A DNA stretch of 64,000 bases, from contig DASVTU010000023.1 in assembly GCA_036387415.1 (NCBI GenBank), positions 62,001-126,000 on the forward strand, read 5' to 3'. Below the pieces are notes generated by a model. It ran no database searches, had not been told where the DNA came from, and saw nothing but the letters and a program-made list of their open reading frames with translations. This stretch comes from DASVTU01 sp036387415. GTDB lineage: Bacteria; Acidobacteriota; Blastocatellia; Pyrinomonadales; Pyrinomonadaceae. Positions within the stretch are counted from its first letter, which is position 1, and each line of letters starts with the position of its first letter. Below are positions 24,600 to 33,787 of the stretch, piece by piece. Position numbers and translations under genes: made by a program.

Positions 24600-26003
24600 A
24601 TGACAGCCACTACACAGGCGAAAGAACTGGCGCGCGTGATGTCGGAGACGCGTGCGGAGACGCGTGAGTTGTTCCGCATCGTGCGCGACGAAGCTGATTT
24701 GCGTAGGAGTCCGGGCGGCGGTTTTCGCCCGATTATCTGGCATCTGGCGCACATCGGCGTGTTTGAAGCCTACTGGCTCCTGCAAAAGATTCGCGGCGAG
24801 CACGCGCCCGATGAACGCTACGAACGCATCTTCGACCCCATTCAGACCCCGCGTGAAGAATCCACCAATCTTCCCACGCGCGACGAGATGGAAGACTACT
24901 TGACGCGCGTGCGCGAACGCGTCGTGCGCGTACTAGATGAGATGCCTTTCGACGACGCCAATCCGCTCCTGCGCGATGCCTATGTCTTCCATCTCGTACT
25001 CGAACATGAACTCCAACACCAGGAAACGCTCGCCTATCTTCTGCAACTTCTCGCGCCCGCGACAAAGGCCGCGCCCTCCCTCATCGCCACGCTCCCGTCG
25101 CATGCTTCTTCCGCTGCGCCGACGACGAACGGAGTTGCGAAAGACGACGGCGCGGCGTGTGTTGTTTCGTCGGCGACAGATGAAGACATGGTGGCGGGCG
25201 GGATGGTGTCGGTCGCGGCGGGAAATTTTCAGATGGGTTCCGTCGGGAACTCGTTCGCATACGACAATGAACTTCCGTCGCACGAACGTTTTATCCAGTC
25301 GTTCAAGATAGACCGACTCCCGACAACGAACGAGCAATACGCGCGCTTCATCGCTGAGGGCGGCTACGAGCGACGCGAATGGTGGAGCGATGAGGGCTGG
25401 ACGTGGCGCGAGCGCGAAGGCTGGACGTGTCCGCTCTACTGGCGGCGCGCGTCTGGTATCAGCGGCGACGAAGACGGCGCGTGGCGTGTGCAGGGGATGT
25501 TTGGCGAAGCGACGTTGGAGCCGCAGCATCCTGTGACGGGTGTGAGTTGGTACGAGGCGGAAGCCTACGCACGTTTCGCGGGCAAGCGTCTGCCAACCGA
25601 GGCCGAGTGGGAGAAGGCCGCCGCGTGGGACGCCGAAGCTAATCGCAAACGTCGCTTCGCGTGGGGCGACGACGAGCCGACCGACGCGCACTGCAATTTC
25701 GGCAGGAGATTTTGGGGCACGACTCCGGTCGGGAGTTTTCCCGCGGGCGCGAGTGCTGCGGGCTGTCTCGACATGACGGGCAACGTCTGGGAGTGGACTG
25801 CCGACGCCTTTCGTGGCTTCGAGGGTTTCCAAGCCTTCCCCTATCCCGAATATTCCGAGACGTGGTTCGACGAAGACCACCGCGTCCTCAAAGGCGGTTC
25901 GTGGGCGACGAGCACGTCGTTGCTACGCACCTCCTTCCGCAACTTTTTTCGACGCCACTTCCGCATCGCCTTCGCCGGAATCCGCCTCGCCGCCGACGAC
26001 TGA
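24600..26003 (+). CDS. egtB: Ergothioneine sulfoxide synthase
   Basis: The 467-residue protein has an N-terminal DinB-like bundle with the iron ligands expected for EgtB, His51 and the HX3HXE motif HELQHQE (His136, His140). A C-terminal formylglycine-generating-enzyme fold follows (GNFQMGS, PVTGVSWYEAEAYARFAGKR, LPTEAEWEKAA, GNVWEWTADAF, RVLKGGSW). It couples hercynine to gamma-glutamylcysteine (or cysteine) with oxygen. The start is set by the ATG after GGAGATTT. A linker of about 45 residues (around 155-200) rich in Ala/Ser/Thr is longer than usual. egtC and egtE are not in the window. Confidence 0.94.
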   Translation: MTATTQAKELARVMSETRAETRELFRIVRDEADLRRSPGGGFRPIIWHLAHIGVFEAYWLLQKIRGEHAPDERYERIFDPIQTPREESTNLPTRDEMEDYLTRVRERVVRVLDEMPFDDANPLLRDAYVFHLVLEHELQHQETLAYLLQLLAPATKAAPSLIATLPSHASSAAPTTNGVAKDDGAACVVSSATDEDMVAGGMVSVAAGNFQMGSVGNSFAYDNELPSHERFIQSFKIDRLPTTNEQYARFIAEGGYERREWWSDEGWTWREREGWTCPLYWRRASGISGDEDGAWRVQGMFGEATLEPQHPVTGVSWYEAEAYARFAGKRLPTEAEWEKAAAWDAEANRKRRFAWGDDEPTDAHCNFGRRFWGTTPVGSFPAGASAAGCLDMTGNVWEWTADAFRGFEGFQAFPYPEYSETWFDEDHRVLKGGSWATSTSLLRTSFRNFFRRHFRIAFAGIRLAADD

Positions 26004-26124
26004 AAGAGGCTCGAACAGATGCGAGCGAGCCGTCTAACTATTTGTAAACATTGTGCGCGACTCGAACGTATAGCCAGTGTGCCTGTGGTGACACGTCGGT
26101 CGAATTCCCCGTTAAATACCTTTT

Positions 26125-27369
26125 ATGAAAACGCTTTACACCTTCTATTCAGACGCGGCGCGAATTGCCCTACAGTCGATTTTTGCCCATAAATTGCGTG
26201 CTTTTCTCACACTCGTCGGCATCATTATCGGTGTCGCATCGGTGGTTGTGGTCGGCGCGGCGATTAGCGGTTTGAATACTTACGTGGTCGAGTCTGTGTC
26301 GAAGGTGCTCGGCGTCAACCATTTCATGATTGACCGTATGGCGCATCACGGCGAGATGTCGGACGAGGAATGGGAACGCAAGAATCGACGCAACAAGAAA
26401 CTCAAGTGGGACGACTACGAATGGGTGCGCGAGCATTGCGTGGCGTGCAAAGAGGTCGGGGCGCAGTCGTGGGCGGTGAGAGAACTGCGGCAGGAGGGCG
26501 AGGTCTTTTTCGGCGTGCAGATTCTCGGCGTGACGCCGAACATGGCGATTATCGAAGATAAGAAAATCGGCGAGGGGCGTTTCATCTCGCAGGACGAGGT
26601 TGAACGCTCGGCGCTCGTCGTCGTGCTCGGCGCAGACATCAAGGAAAAATTCTTTCCCACGGGCGACCCCATCGGTAGGACGTTGAAGATTGCCGGCCTA
26701 CCCATGCGCGTCGTCGGCGTCGAAGATAAGCGCGGTTCCTTCTTCGGCGACTCGTTCGACAAACATGTGTATATTCCTCTCTCCACGCACGGCATGCTGT
26801 TCGGTCGCCAACAGAGCATCCAGATTCACGCCAACTCCGACAACCAACTGACTCTCCGCAACGCCATCGAAGACGCACGCACGGCGCTCCGCACCAAGCG
26901 ACGCCTGAGCGGCAACGAGGAAGACGACTTCGGTCTGGTCAACACGGCGGATTTGCGTAACGAGGTCGATTCGTTTACGAGCGCGATTGCAATGGTCGTG
27001 ACACCCATCACGCTCATCTCGCTCATCGTCGGCGGCATCGTCGTGATGAACATCATGCTGGTCAGCGTCACCGAACGCACTTTCGAGATTGGCCTCCGCA
27101 AAGCCATCGGCGCGACGCGCAAGCAGATACTCTTGCAGTTTCTCATCGAGTCGTCGCTGCTTTGCGCGCTCGGCGGGCTGCTCGGCCTGATTCTATCCTC
27201 CGTCATCTCATGGGTGATTAGCGTGACGACGCCGATTACCATGACCATCACGCTCGTCTACATCGCGCTGGCGCTCATCTTTTCGGGCGGCATCGGACTC
27301 ATCGCCGGAATTTATCCGGCCTTCAAAGCCTCGCGCCTCGACCCGATTATCGCGCTCACGAAGAATTAA
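26125..27369 (+). CDS. MacB/FtsX-type ABC permease
   Basis: The 414-residue protein has one N-terminal membrane helix (AFLTLVGIIIGVASVVVVGAAI), a periplasmic MacB-like domain of about 230 residues, and three C-terminal helices with the conserved VVMNIMLVSVTERTFEIGLRKAIGA cytoplasmic motif. Such permeases mechanotransmit energy for lipoprotein or peptide export rather than forming a channel. The cognate ATPase is not adjacent. A related permease follows after about 200 bp. The periplasmic part includes a CVAC pair near residue 107. Confidence 0.9.
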   Translation: MKTLYTFYSDAARIALQSIFAHKLRAFLTLVGIIIGVASVVVVGAAISGLNTYVVESVSKVLGVNHFMIDRMAHHGEMSDEEWERKNRRNKKLKWDDYEWVREHCVACKEVGAQSWAVRELRQEGEVFFGVQILGVTPNMAIIEDKKIGEGRFISQDEVERSALVVVLGADIKEKFFPTGDPIGRTLKIAGLPMRVVGVEDKRGSFFGDSFDKHVYIPLSTHGMLFGRQQSIQIHANSDNQLTLRNAIEDARTALRTKRRLSGNEEDDFGLVNTADLRNEVDSFTSAIAMVVTPITLISLIVGGIVVMNIMLVSVTERTFEIGLRKAIGATRKQILLQFLIESSLLCALGGLLGLILSSVISWVISVTTPITMTITLVYIALALIFSGGIGLIAGIYPAFKASRLDPIIALTKN

Positions 27370-27568
27370 ACAGGGAACAATTCAACAAGATAGACAGGGT
27401 GAAGAAGTAATGAAGCAGGAGTGGTGAGTGATGAATGAGAAGATAACAGCAGTTTTGCTTTCCTTTTACCGTTCATCATTCGACGTGCACGGTTAATTCT
27501 TATCATGTCCATCCTGCACGCTTTTATCCTGTCCGTCCTGTGAATGGGTTTTGATTGAGAGGTCTGCG
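27370..27568. repeat. 199-bp spacer with short-unit inverted repeat
   Basis: The left part has GACAGGGTGAAG and GTGAGTGATGAATGAG. The right part has CCGTTCATCATTCGAC and two TCCTGTCC/ATCCTGC-type units near 27505-27540. It resembles the other degenerate inverted spacers and separates two paralogous permease genes. Confidence 0.45.
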
Positions 27569-28837
27569 GTGAAAGTACCGAAGTTCATCCCCAAAGAGAT
27601 TTTCCTGATGGCGTTCGATAGCATCCGGGCGCACAAGTTCAGGAGTTTTCTGACCGTGCTCGGCATCGTTATCGGCGTCATGACGGCCATCACGATTGCG
27701 TCTATCCTGACGGGTCTCAGGCACAATATCGTGGCGATGGTCGAAGAGTACGGCACGAACAATATCTATGTCTTTCATCTCTCGACGGGGCCGCGCGTCG
27801 GCGACCGCGATCAGGCGGAGCGCGCGCGTAAGGTGCTTGTGCCGGGCGATGCGGAGGCGATTAAGCGGCAGGTCGCGGCGGTTGAAGATGTGGCGTTGGT
27901 GATTCCGAACATCGGCGCGTGGGGCGGCGCGTTCGACGACAACATCATCTACAAGGGGATGAACTACCGTTGGGGCAACACGCAGGGCGTCTCGACCAAC
28001 TACGCGGAGACGGCCAATCTGACCCTGCGCGAAGGTCGCTTCCTCACCAACATCGACGAGGAACAGAAACGTGAAGTGATGGTTATCGGCGTCAATGCCG
28101 CTGAAGCCCTCTTTCCATACGGCGGGCGGATTGAGGGTACGGAAGTCAAAATGGGTGGCCGCACGTGGACGATTATCGGCGTGCTGGAAAAGAGAAAGAG
28201 CGGCTTCTTCGGCGAAAACGAGGAGGACAACGCTGTCTTCGTGCCCTTCAGCACGGCGCGCAAAGTGGCTCCGGGCAGAGGCGAATTGCTGTTAATCATC
28301 CGCGCGCGTTCGGGACAGATTCGTGAGGCGTTAGAGCAATCGGAAGAGGTTTTGCGGCAGCGACGCGGAGTAAAATTCGATCAGGAAAACAACTTCGACA
28401 TCAAGACCGCAGACAAAATCATCGAACAGTTCGACGGCATCATCGGCATGATTGGCGTCATCGCCATCGCTATTTCCAGCATCGGCCTCCTCGTCGGCGG
28501 CATCGGCGTGATGAACATCATGCTGGTCAGCGTCACGGAAAGGACGCAGGAAATCGGCATCCGCAAGGCGCTCGGCGCGCGTCGCAAAGACATCGTGCGG
28601 CAATTCCTCTATGAAGCGATGGCGCTGACATTTCTGGGCGGCGTGCTCGGCGTCATCGTCTCCATCGGCATCGGTCAAATCGTGATGCTGTTCGTGCCGG
28701 CGCTTCCGGCGTCGATTCCGCTGTGGGCGGTGATGGCGGGTCTGCTCGTCTCCGTCTTCGTCGGACTCGTCTTCGGCGTCCTGCCCGCGCGCAAAGCGTC
28801 CAAACTCGACCCCATCGAATGCCTGCGCTACGAGTAA
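27569..28837 (+). CDS. MacB/FtsX-type ABC permease, paralogue
   Basis: The ~422-residue protein has the same plan as its upstream neighbour: helix FLTVLGIVIGVMTAITIASIL, a periplasmic domain, then IGLLVGGIGVMNIMLVSVTER with TQEIGIRKALGARRKDIVRQF, and two more helices. I chose GTG at 27569, six bases after GAGAGG; TTG at 27551 would add six residues. The periplasmic domains of the two permeases differ, so they may form a heterodimer with an ATPase encoded elsewhere. A strong terminator follows. Confidence 0.88.
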   Translation: MKVPKFIPKEIFLMAFDSIRAHKFRSFLTVLGIVIGVMTAITIASILTGLRHNIVAMVEEYGTNNIYVFHLSTGPRVGDRDQAERARKVLVPGDAEAIKRQVAAVEDVALVIPNIGAWGGAFDDNIIYKGMNYRWGNTQGVSTNYAETANLTLREGRFLTNIDEEQKREVMVIGVNAAEALFPYGGRIEGTEVKMGGRTWTIIGVLEKRKSGFFGENEEDNAVFVPFSTARKVAPGRGELLLIIRARSGQIREALEQSEEVLRQRRGVKFDQENNFDIKTADKIIEQFDGIIGMIGVIAIAISSIGLLVGGIGVMNIMLVSVTERTQEIGIRKALGARRKDIVRQFLYEAMALTFLGGVLGVIVSIGIGQIVMLFVPALPASIPLWAVMAGLLVSVFVGLVFGVLPARKASKLDPIECLRYE

Positions 28838-28870
28838 GACGGCTCAGCAAACGTCCAGACAAAACACAAC

Positions 28871-28907
28871 GACGCCCGTTAAGTCGAACTTAACGGGCGT
28901 CATTTTT
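28871..28907 (+). terminator. Rho-independent terminator after permease pair
   Basis: A perfect 13-bp stem (28871-28883 with 28889-28901), a five-base loop TCGAA and an immediate ATTTTTT tract form a textbook intrinsic terminator for the plus-strand permeases. The opposite strand lacks an equal T tract. Confidence 0.92.
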
Positions 28908-28911
28908 TGCT

Positions 28912-30966
28912 TTAAGGGGTCGGGCTACTCGTCGCGTTCGTGTTGGTGCCCGCGCCGCCCGCGCCCTGTTTCTCGCGTATCTCGCGCAACAATTCTTCGC
29001 GAAAATAGCCGGAAGGAATCGTGCCTTGCTTCATAAAGAGAAGGTGAAACTCCTTCGGCGAAAAACGCTCGCCCGCGAGGCGTGCGGCTTCTTCGCGGAG
29101 CGCGTAGATTTGGTCTTTGCCGAGGCGATAGGTGATGGCCTGCGTCGGCCACTTGGAATAACGGAAGATGGCGCTCTCCGCCGATTTGCAACTCGCGCGT
29201 TTCGCATCAGACTTCGGCGCCGCCGCGTCGCTACACTTGCCCGGAAGAAAATCGACAATCTCGGAGAACAAATCCACAGCGTCGTTGTACGACATGCGAT
29301 TGGTGTGGATGCCCGTATCGACGCGGACGCGCAGGTCGCGGTAGAGCTTGCCCTGTAGTTGATAGAGACGCTCCTCCGGCGTGTAGAAACCTTCGGGCGC
29401 GCCCGGTTGCGGCTCGGCCATCAACGCTTCCGAGTAGAGCGCCCAACCCTCGCTCGCCACCGAATCCTGCCACATCGAAGACGAGTCTTCGACCGCGCCC
29501 GGCGTCAGCCAACGCACGGGCGCGATGCCTTCTCGAAATTGCGTCATCACTTTGTAGTGCCAGTCGTGGCCGGGGAAACCTTCGTGCACGGCGAGGTCTG
29601 CGAGCGCCGCGCGATTGTTGGATTGCAGCGCCGCCGTGTCGTTGTCGGTCGGCGTGACGTAGAAACGACCGACGCCCGTCTGCTTGAACGGCGGCGCGGG
29701 ATAATAAGCCGCGCCATCAACCGACGCGCGAAGCGGCGGCGGCGTCTCCGTCACGTCGAGCTTGTAATCGGCAGGCACGTCGAAGACGCCCGTCTTGCGT
29801 GCGTAATCCACCACGCGAAACGACGCATCACGATACCAGTTAATCATCTCGGCGTCGGATTTCGGATACTCCTTCGAGAGTTCATCGAAGACGGCGCGCA
29901 CGGCTTCGGCTCCGTCTGCGGGAAGCGTCATGCCACGTTTTTCGCCGATGCGACGCGCCAGCGTCATCATCTCGTTGCGCGTCGCTTCGACGATGGGCAT
30001 GGCTTCGTCGTAAAGCCCCGCCGCAGTCTTATCCATCCGCAGGTTGTTCTTGATAGCCCAGTTATATTCTTCTTCACCCAACGCGTAACGGTCGGCGCGA
30101 AACTGTGTTTTGAGACCCGTCGCGTCTGTGGCCGCAGGGTTGTCGAAGAAAGTGTTTCTGACGAAATCGCGCAAACCGCGATACGCGTTCGCCGCACCCT
30201 TCGAGGCTTCACGGACTTGCGTAAGCAACTGCTCGCGCCCCGCGCCCGCCGCGATGCGTTCCTCGGCCAACTTCGGCAGCGTCTCGTCGAAATATTTGGC
30301 GGTCGATTCCGACGTATTGATGCCGTTGCGGATGAGCATGCGCGGGTCGGGCGTGTTGCCGGACTTCACTCCGGCGGCGAGTTGTTCCTGCGCGACGGTG
30401 AGATAACGCGGGACCGATTGCAGACGACGCACGACGAGCGACCACTCCTCCGGCGTGCCATAGGATTTCTCGCCCGTCTGCGACAAGCCTTGCAGTTGCC
30501 AGTCAATCGCGCGGAAGGGTTCGTCCGTATAAGTGTCGAGCGCGCGTTCCTGATAGCGTCGCGACTGATGCTGACGGAGCATGAAACGAATCTGCGCCAG
30601 CGCCACTTCGCGGTCGATGCGACGATTCGCCGTCAGACTGTTCGCATCAATCGCCTCGAAAGCCTTCTGCGTCTCCGCGAGCCAACGGTCTTCCGCCTCC
30701 AAAGCCGATGCCGAATGGTCGCGCAATTGTGCGTCCACATCGCGCAGGGAAGCATCCAGCCCCGCGCCGCCGAGGTAAGTATTGACCGTCGGATTCCGGC
30801 GCAGGAATTCCAGCACGTACTTGTCATGCACCGTCTTGAAATTCGCATCGCCGCCCGACGTTTGCGCCGTCGGCGTGTTTGCCGTATTCGTGTCTGTTTG
30901 AGTGGTACAGGTCGTGTGTGTGAACGTCAAAAGCGTCAGCGTCAAAAGCAGGATAAGTTTTTTCAT
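28912..30966 (-). CDS. DUF885 family secreted putative metalloprotease
   Basis: The 684-residue protein starts with a hydrophobic signal (KLILLLTLTLLTFTHTTC), possibly a non-canonical lipobox, and a Thr-rich linker. It is the DUF885 all-helical fold with the HEGFPGHDWHY motif near residue 470, followed by SEGWALYSE and HTNRMSYNDAVDLF, which resemble zinc-carboxypeptidase (M32-like) ligands. Activity is unproven for most members. I set the start at the ATG at 30966 because the extra upstream codons do not look like the family. It ends against the terminator at 28871-28907. Confidence 0.88.
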   Translation of the reverse strand: MKKLILLLTLTLLTFTHTTCTTQTDTNTANTPTAQTSGGDANFKTVHDKYVLEFLRRNPTVNTYLGGAGLDASLRDVDAQLRDHSASALEAEDRWLAETQKAFEAIDANSLTANRRIDREVALAQIRFMLRQHQSRRYQERALDTYTDEPFRAIDWQLQGLSQTGEKSYGTPEEWSLVVRRLQSVPRYLTVAQEQLAAGVKSGNTPDPRMLIRNGINTSESTAKYFDETLPKLAEERIAAGAGREQLLTQVREASKGAANAYRGLRDFVRNTFFDNPAATDATGLKTQFRADRYALGEEEYNWAIKNNLRMDKTAAGLYDEAMPIVEATRNEMMTLARRIGEKRGMTLPADGAEAVRAVFDELSKEYPKSDAEMINWYRDASFRVVDYARKTGVFDVPADYKLDVTETPPPLRASVDGAAYYPAPPFKQTGVGRFYVTPTDNDTAALQSNNRAALADLAVHEGFPGHDWHYKVMTQFREGIAPVRWLTPGAVEDSSSMWQDSVASEGWALYSEALMAEPQPGAPEGFYTPEERLYQLQGKLYRDLRVRVDTGIHTNRMSYNDAVDLFSEIVDFLPGKCSDAAAPKSDAKRASCKSAESAIFRYSKWPTQAITYRLGKDQIYALREEAARLAGERFSPKEFHLLFMKQGTIPSGYFREELLREIREKQGAGGAGTNTNATSSPTP

Positions 30967-31210
30967 CGTCTCATCTTTCAGGGGTGCGCGCACGCGCGTC
31001 TTAATATGCGTCGGGCGGCTCATTCGTTGGACGTGTCTTGCTTCTCGCGCCAAAGATTAACGCCGCACGCACGCGCCTGACAAGCGCACAACGAAATGCC
31101 ACGGCGCGACAGCCAACACAGACGCGCCATCGACGCGGTTCAGATTTTGGTAACATCGCTTGTTTGGCTTTCTTCGTCGCCTTCAATTACACTTGTTACC
31201 AACAATGGCG

Positions 31211-31540
31211 ATGAATCGAGCAGGAAACCGGGCGATGAATGAACTGAATGAGCGGCTCTGGGCTGTCGTCAGCGAGCGTGGCTGCGAGGCTTCGGGGATT
31301 GACTACATCGAAGCGGCGCGGCTCTCGCGCGAACTCGCGGCCAAAAAACTGAGCGGCATTTGTATCGTCACGGAGATGGCGGCGCAACGCCTCGCGCAAG
31401 CCGCCGCGACACGCAAAGAGGCCGCGACCGGCAACGGCAAACCCGCCGCCAAGACCAACTCCGACGATTCATCACCATCATCAGTCTCCAAAACACACGC
31501 CGCCGCGCGCCGACGCAAATCCAACAAAAACGTATCTTAA
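31211..31540 (+). CDS. Hypothetical protein with basic, Ala-rich tail
   Basis: About 109 residues. The N-terminal half (ELNERLWAVVSERGCEASGIDYIEAARLS in part) is helical and compact. The C-terminal half is Ala/Ser/Lys-rich and ends RRRKSNKNVS, so it may bind nucleic acid. ATGs at 31205, 31211 and 31235 are all in frame; GAGCAGGAAA precedes the last. Coding bias resembles the neighbours and the opposite strand shows nothing better. No family recognised. Confidence 0.5.
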   Translation: MNRAGNRAMNELNERLWAVVSERGCEASGIDYIEAARLSRELAAKKLSGICIVTEMAAQRLAQAAATRKEAATGNGKPAAKTNSDDSSPSSVSKTHAAARRRKSNKNVS

Positions 31541-31542
31541 TC

Positions 31543-32394
31543 TCATGCATCGAACGGCAGACGAAAGTCTGCAACGAGCGGCAGATGGTCTGACGCGACC
31601 AGCGCGGCGAGGCTCTTGTGCAGCGTCAGGCGTTCGAGTCCGAGCGATGATTCAAAATAGATATGGTCGAGATGCAGCAGCGGAAATGCACCAGGATAGG
31701 TGCGTGCGCGTCGCAAGTGTTGGCGCACATCGGCGCTCCGCAGTTCCGCCGACAGCAGCCGCGACGCGAGGCCATGCGTCCACTCGTTGAAATCTCCGAG
31801 CACGATGCGCGCGCCCTTCAACTCCGCGTCGCGCAGGATGTCAGGGCTGACCAGACGACGACCCTGATAACGACGCTCGACAAAAGCCGTGCCGAGATGA
31901 ACGTTGAAGACGTGAAGCAAAATTCGAGACGAATCTCCCACAACTTTCGCCACATCCTCAACCTTCGCATCGCTTACGCCTTCGCCCACTGAACCCTTCG
32001 CACGCGTTGCTTCGGAAACGTTCCCGCCTTGCGATACGATGATGCTTGCACGTTCCACTTCAATGTCAACGCGCAGACATCCGCGCGGCTCGCGTGAACG
32101 CCATGTGATGTTGTAGTTATGCGAACGACGAAACGGAAATCGACTCAAAAGGACATTGCCATAAGCCCCGCCGTTGTGTCGTCGGTTCTCGCCGATGCAG
32201 TAATAAAAGCCGAGTTCGTCCGCGATGAAGCGCGCCTGGTCGTGTTCGCGTTGCGGCGTATCTGTGATGCTCACCACCTCTTGAAGCGCAATAATGTCCG
32301 CGTTCATTTCGCGCAGCACGCTCGCGATGCGGCTCGGTCGCACACGCCTGTCAAGACCGCGACACTTGTGCACGTTGTACGTCACGACACGCAT
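31543..32394 (-). CDS. Endonuclease/exonuclease/phosphatase family hydrolase
   Basis: The 283-residue protein has the EEP fold signatures: TYNVHKCRG at the N-terminus (metal-binding Asn), IIALQEV (catalytic Glu), VFNVHLG, ARIVLGDFNEW, and the C-terminal SDHLPLVADF. Members hydrolyse phosphodiesters in nucleic acid or phospholipid. It lies 30 bp after the cardiolipin-synthase-like gene on the same strand, a pairing that suggests a lipid role, but the sequence alone does not decide. Confidence 0.88.
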   Translation of the reverse strand: MRVVTYNVHKCRGLDRRVRPSRIASVLREMNADIIALQEVVSITDTPQREHDQARFIADELGFYYCIGENRRHNGGAYGNVLLSRFPFRRSHNYNITWRSREPRGCLRVDIEVERASIIVSQGGNVSEATRAKGSVGEGVSDAKVEDVAKVVGDSSRILLHVFNVHLGTAFVERRYQGRRLVSPDILRDAELKGARIVLGDFNEWTHGLASRLLSAELRSADVRQHLRRARTYPGAFPLLHLDHIYFESSLGLERLTLHKSLAALVASDHLPLVADFRLPFDA

Positions 32395-32424
32395 ACGAAA
32401 ACGAGGGGAGCGCGGATTGCCGTC

Positions 32425-33705
32425 TTATTGTTGGCGTTCAAATAATCGTCCGAGTTGTTCTTTGAGACGCTCGAAGATGGAACGCTTGCGCCATTGTTGA
32501 TAAGAAATCTCGCGGCTTTCAGATTGGTCGTGCGTGAAGTCTTCGACGAGGCGCGCGGCCAGTTCCGTGTCGAAGACGGCGAGATTAACCTCATCGTTCA
32601 AGCCGAAAGAGCGGTTGTCGAAATTGGTTGAGCCGACGATGCTCCACATGCCGTCGATAACCATCGACTTGGTGTGAATCATCGCCGGCTTGTATTCAAA
32701 GATTCGCGCTCCGGCGCGGAGCAGGTCGCCGTAGAGTCGCCGACTCGAACTGCGCGTGATGGCGTGGTCGCTATGCTGGCCGGGCGTGATGATGTTGACC
32801 TCGACGCCGCGTTCTTTCACGGCGCGCACCATCTCCTGTCGCGCGCTCGGATCGGGCAGGAAGTAGGGCGTCGTGATGAGGATGCTTTTTTGCGCCGAGG
32901 CGAGCAGCGTTTGATAAAGCATGCGTGCGCGTGTCGAACGTCCCGCAGATGGAGAACTGTTGACAATCATCGACACCGTTTCGTGCTCCGACTCGCAGAA
33001 CGGAAAATATTCTTTGCCCGTCAAAATTTCGCCCGACGCTTCGAGCCAGTTTTCCGCAAACGTCGTCTGCAAGCCCAACACGGCGTCGCCCTCGACGCGA
33101 AACATCGTGTCGCGCCAACGCTTGTGCCCTTTCCGACCGTAGAGCCAATGGTCTGCGAATCCGGCGCCGCCGATGAAGCCGACTTCGCCGTCGATGATAA
33201 TCAACTCGCGGTGCGTCCGGTTGTTGATGCGCGCCAGCGTGTGCCACTGAAGCGGGTGATACCACGCGACCCGCCCGCCCGCCACGCGTAAGTCTTTGAA
33301 ATAACTCTCCCACGACGTGAAACTGCCGATGGCGTCGAGCACAAGATTGACGCGCACGCCCGCACGCGCCCGCTCCGTCAACGCTTCAAGGAAACGGCGC
33401 GTCACTTTGCCCTTCTGAAAAATGTATGCTTCGAGATTGATGTTGTGGCGCGCGGCGCGGATGGCTTCGAGTTCGGCCTCGTAATAGACCTCGGCATTGG
33501 TCAGAACTTCGACGCGGTTGCGTCGATGAATCTTTGAATCGGTGAGTGCTTCGAGGATGCGAAAGAAGTCTTCCGTATCGAGCGGGCAGGTGGCTCGCGT
33601 CGAAGTTTTGTAATCGAGGCCGGGTTCAAACAACGCCAGAAAAAGGAGAAACCCCTGTCCAATAATGGCGATAACGGCGATGACGAGAAAGGCGGTCGAG
33701 TCCAC
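32425..33705 (-). CDS. Cardiolipin synthase, phospholipase D family
   Basis: The 426-residue protein has one N-terminal membrane helix (FLVIAVIAIIGQGFLLFLAL). Two HKD-type motifs follow: HRELIIIDGEVGFIGG near residue 165, with Arg in place of the usual Lys at the first, and HTKSMVIDGMWSIVGSTNFDNRS near 345. This is the bacterial Cls layout, condensing two phosphatidylglycerols. The first motif reads HRELIIID rather than HxKxxxxD, which deserves attention because it could alter activity. The start is a GTG; no ATG is available near the helix. Confidence 0.85.
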   Translation of the reverse strand: MDSTAFLVIAVIAIIGQGFLLFLALFEPGLDYKTSTRATCPLDTEDFFRILEALTDSKIHRRNRVEVLTNAEVYYEAELEAIRAARHNINLEAYIFQKGKVTRRFLEALTERARAGVRVNLVLDAIGSFTSWESYFKDLRVAGGRVAWYHPLQWHTLARINNRTHRELIIIDGEVGFIGGAGFADHWLYGRKGHKRWRDTMFRVEGDAVLGLQTTFAENWLEASGEILTGKEYFPFCESEHETVSMIVNSSPSAGRSTRARMLYQTLLASAQKSILITTPYFLPDPSARQEMVRAVKERGVEVNIITPGQHSDHAITRSSSRRLYGDLLRAGARIFEYKPAMIHTKSMVIDGMWSIVGSTNFDNRSFGLNDEVNLAVFDTELAARLVEDFTHDQSESREISYQQWRKRSIFERLKEQLGRLFERQQ

Positions 33706-33787
33706 GGTCAGATAAGACCCTTGAGTTTCAAATTAACAAATCTTGATGCGGCAAGTCGTAAAAGTAATTTCATCTTCGCCGAGTTTA

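Noticed and set aside
24416..24754. N-terminal extension of egtD
   Set aside because: The frame stays open, but there is an AGGAG site before ATG 24415 and the added residues are unlike EgtD; the region is the egtB/egtD promoter.
29359..31080. Long open frame (573 codons) on the plus strand
   Set aside because: It is antisense to the well-supported DUF885 gene; its Arg-rich composition is the usual mirror of GC-rich coding DNA.
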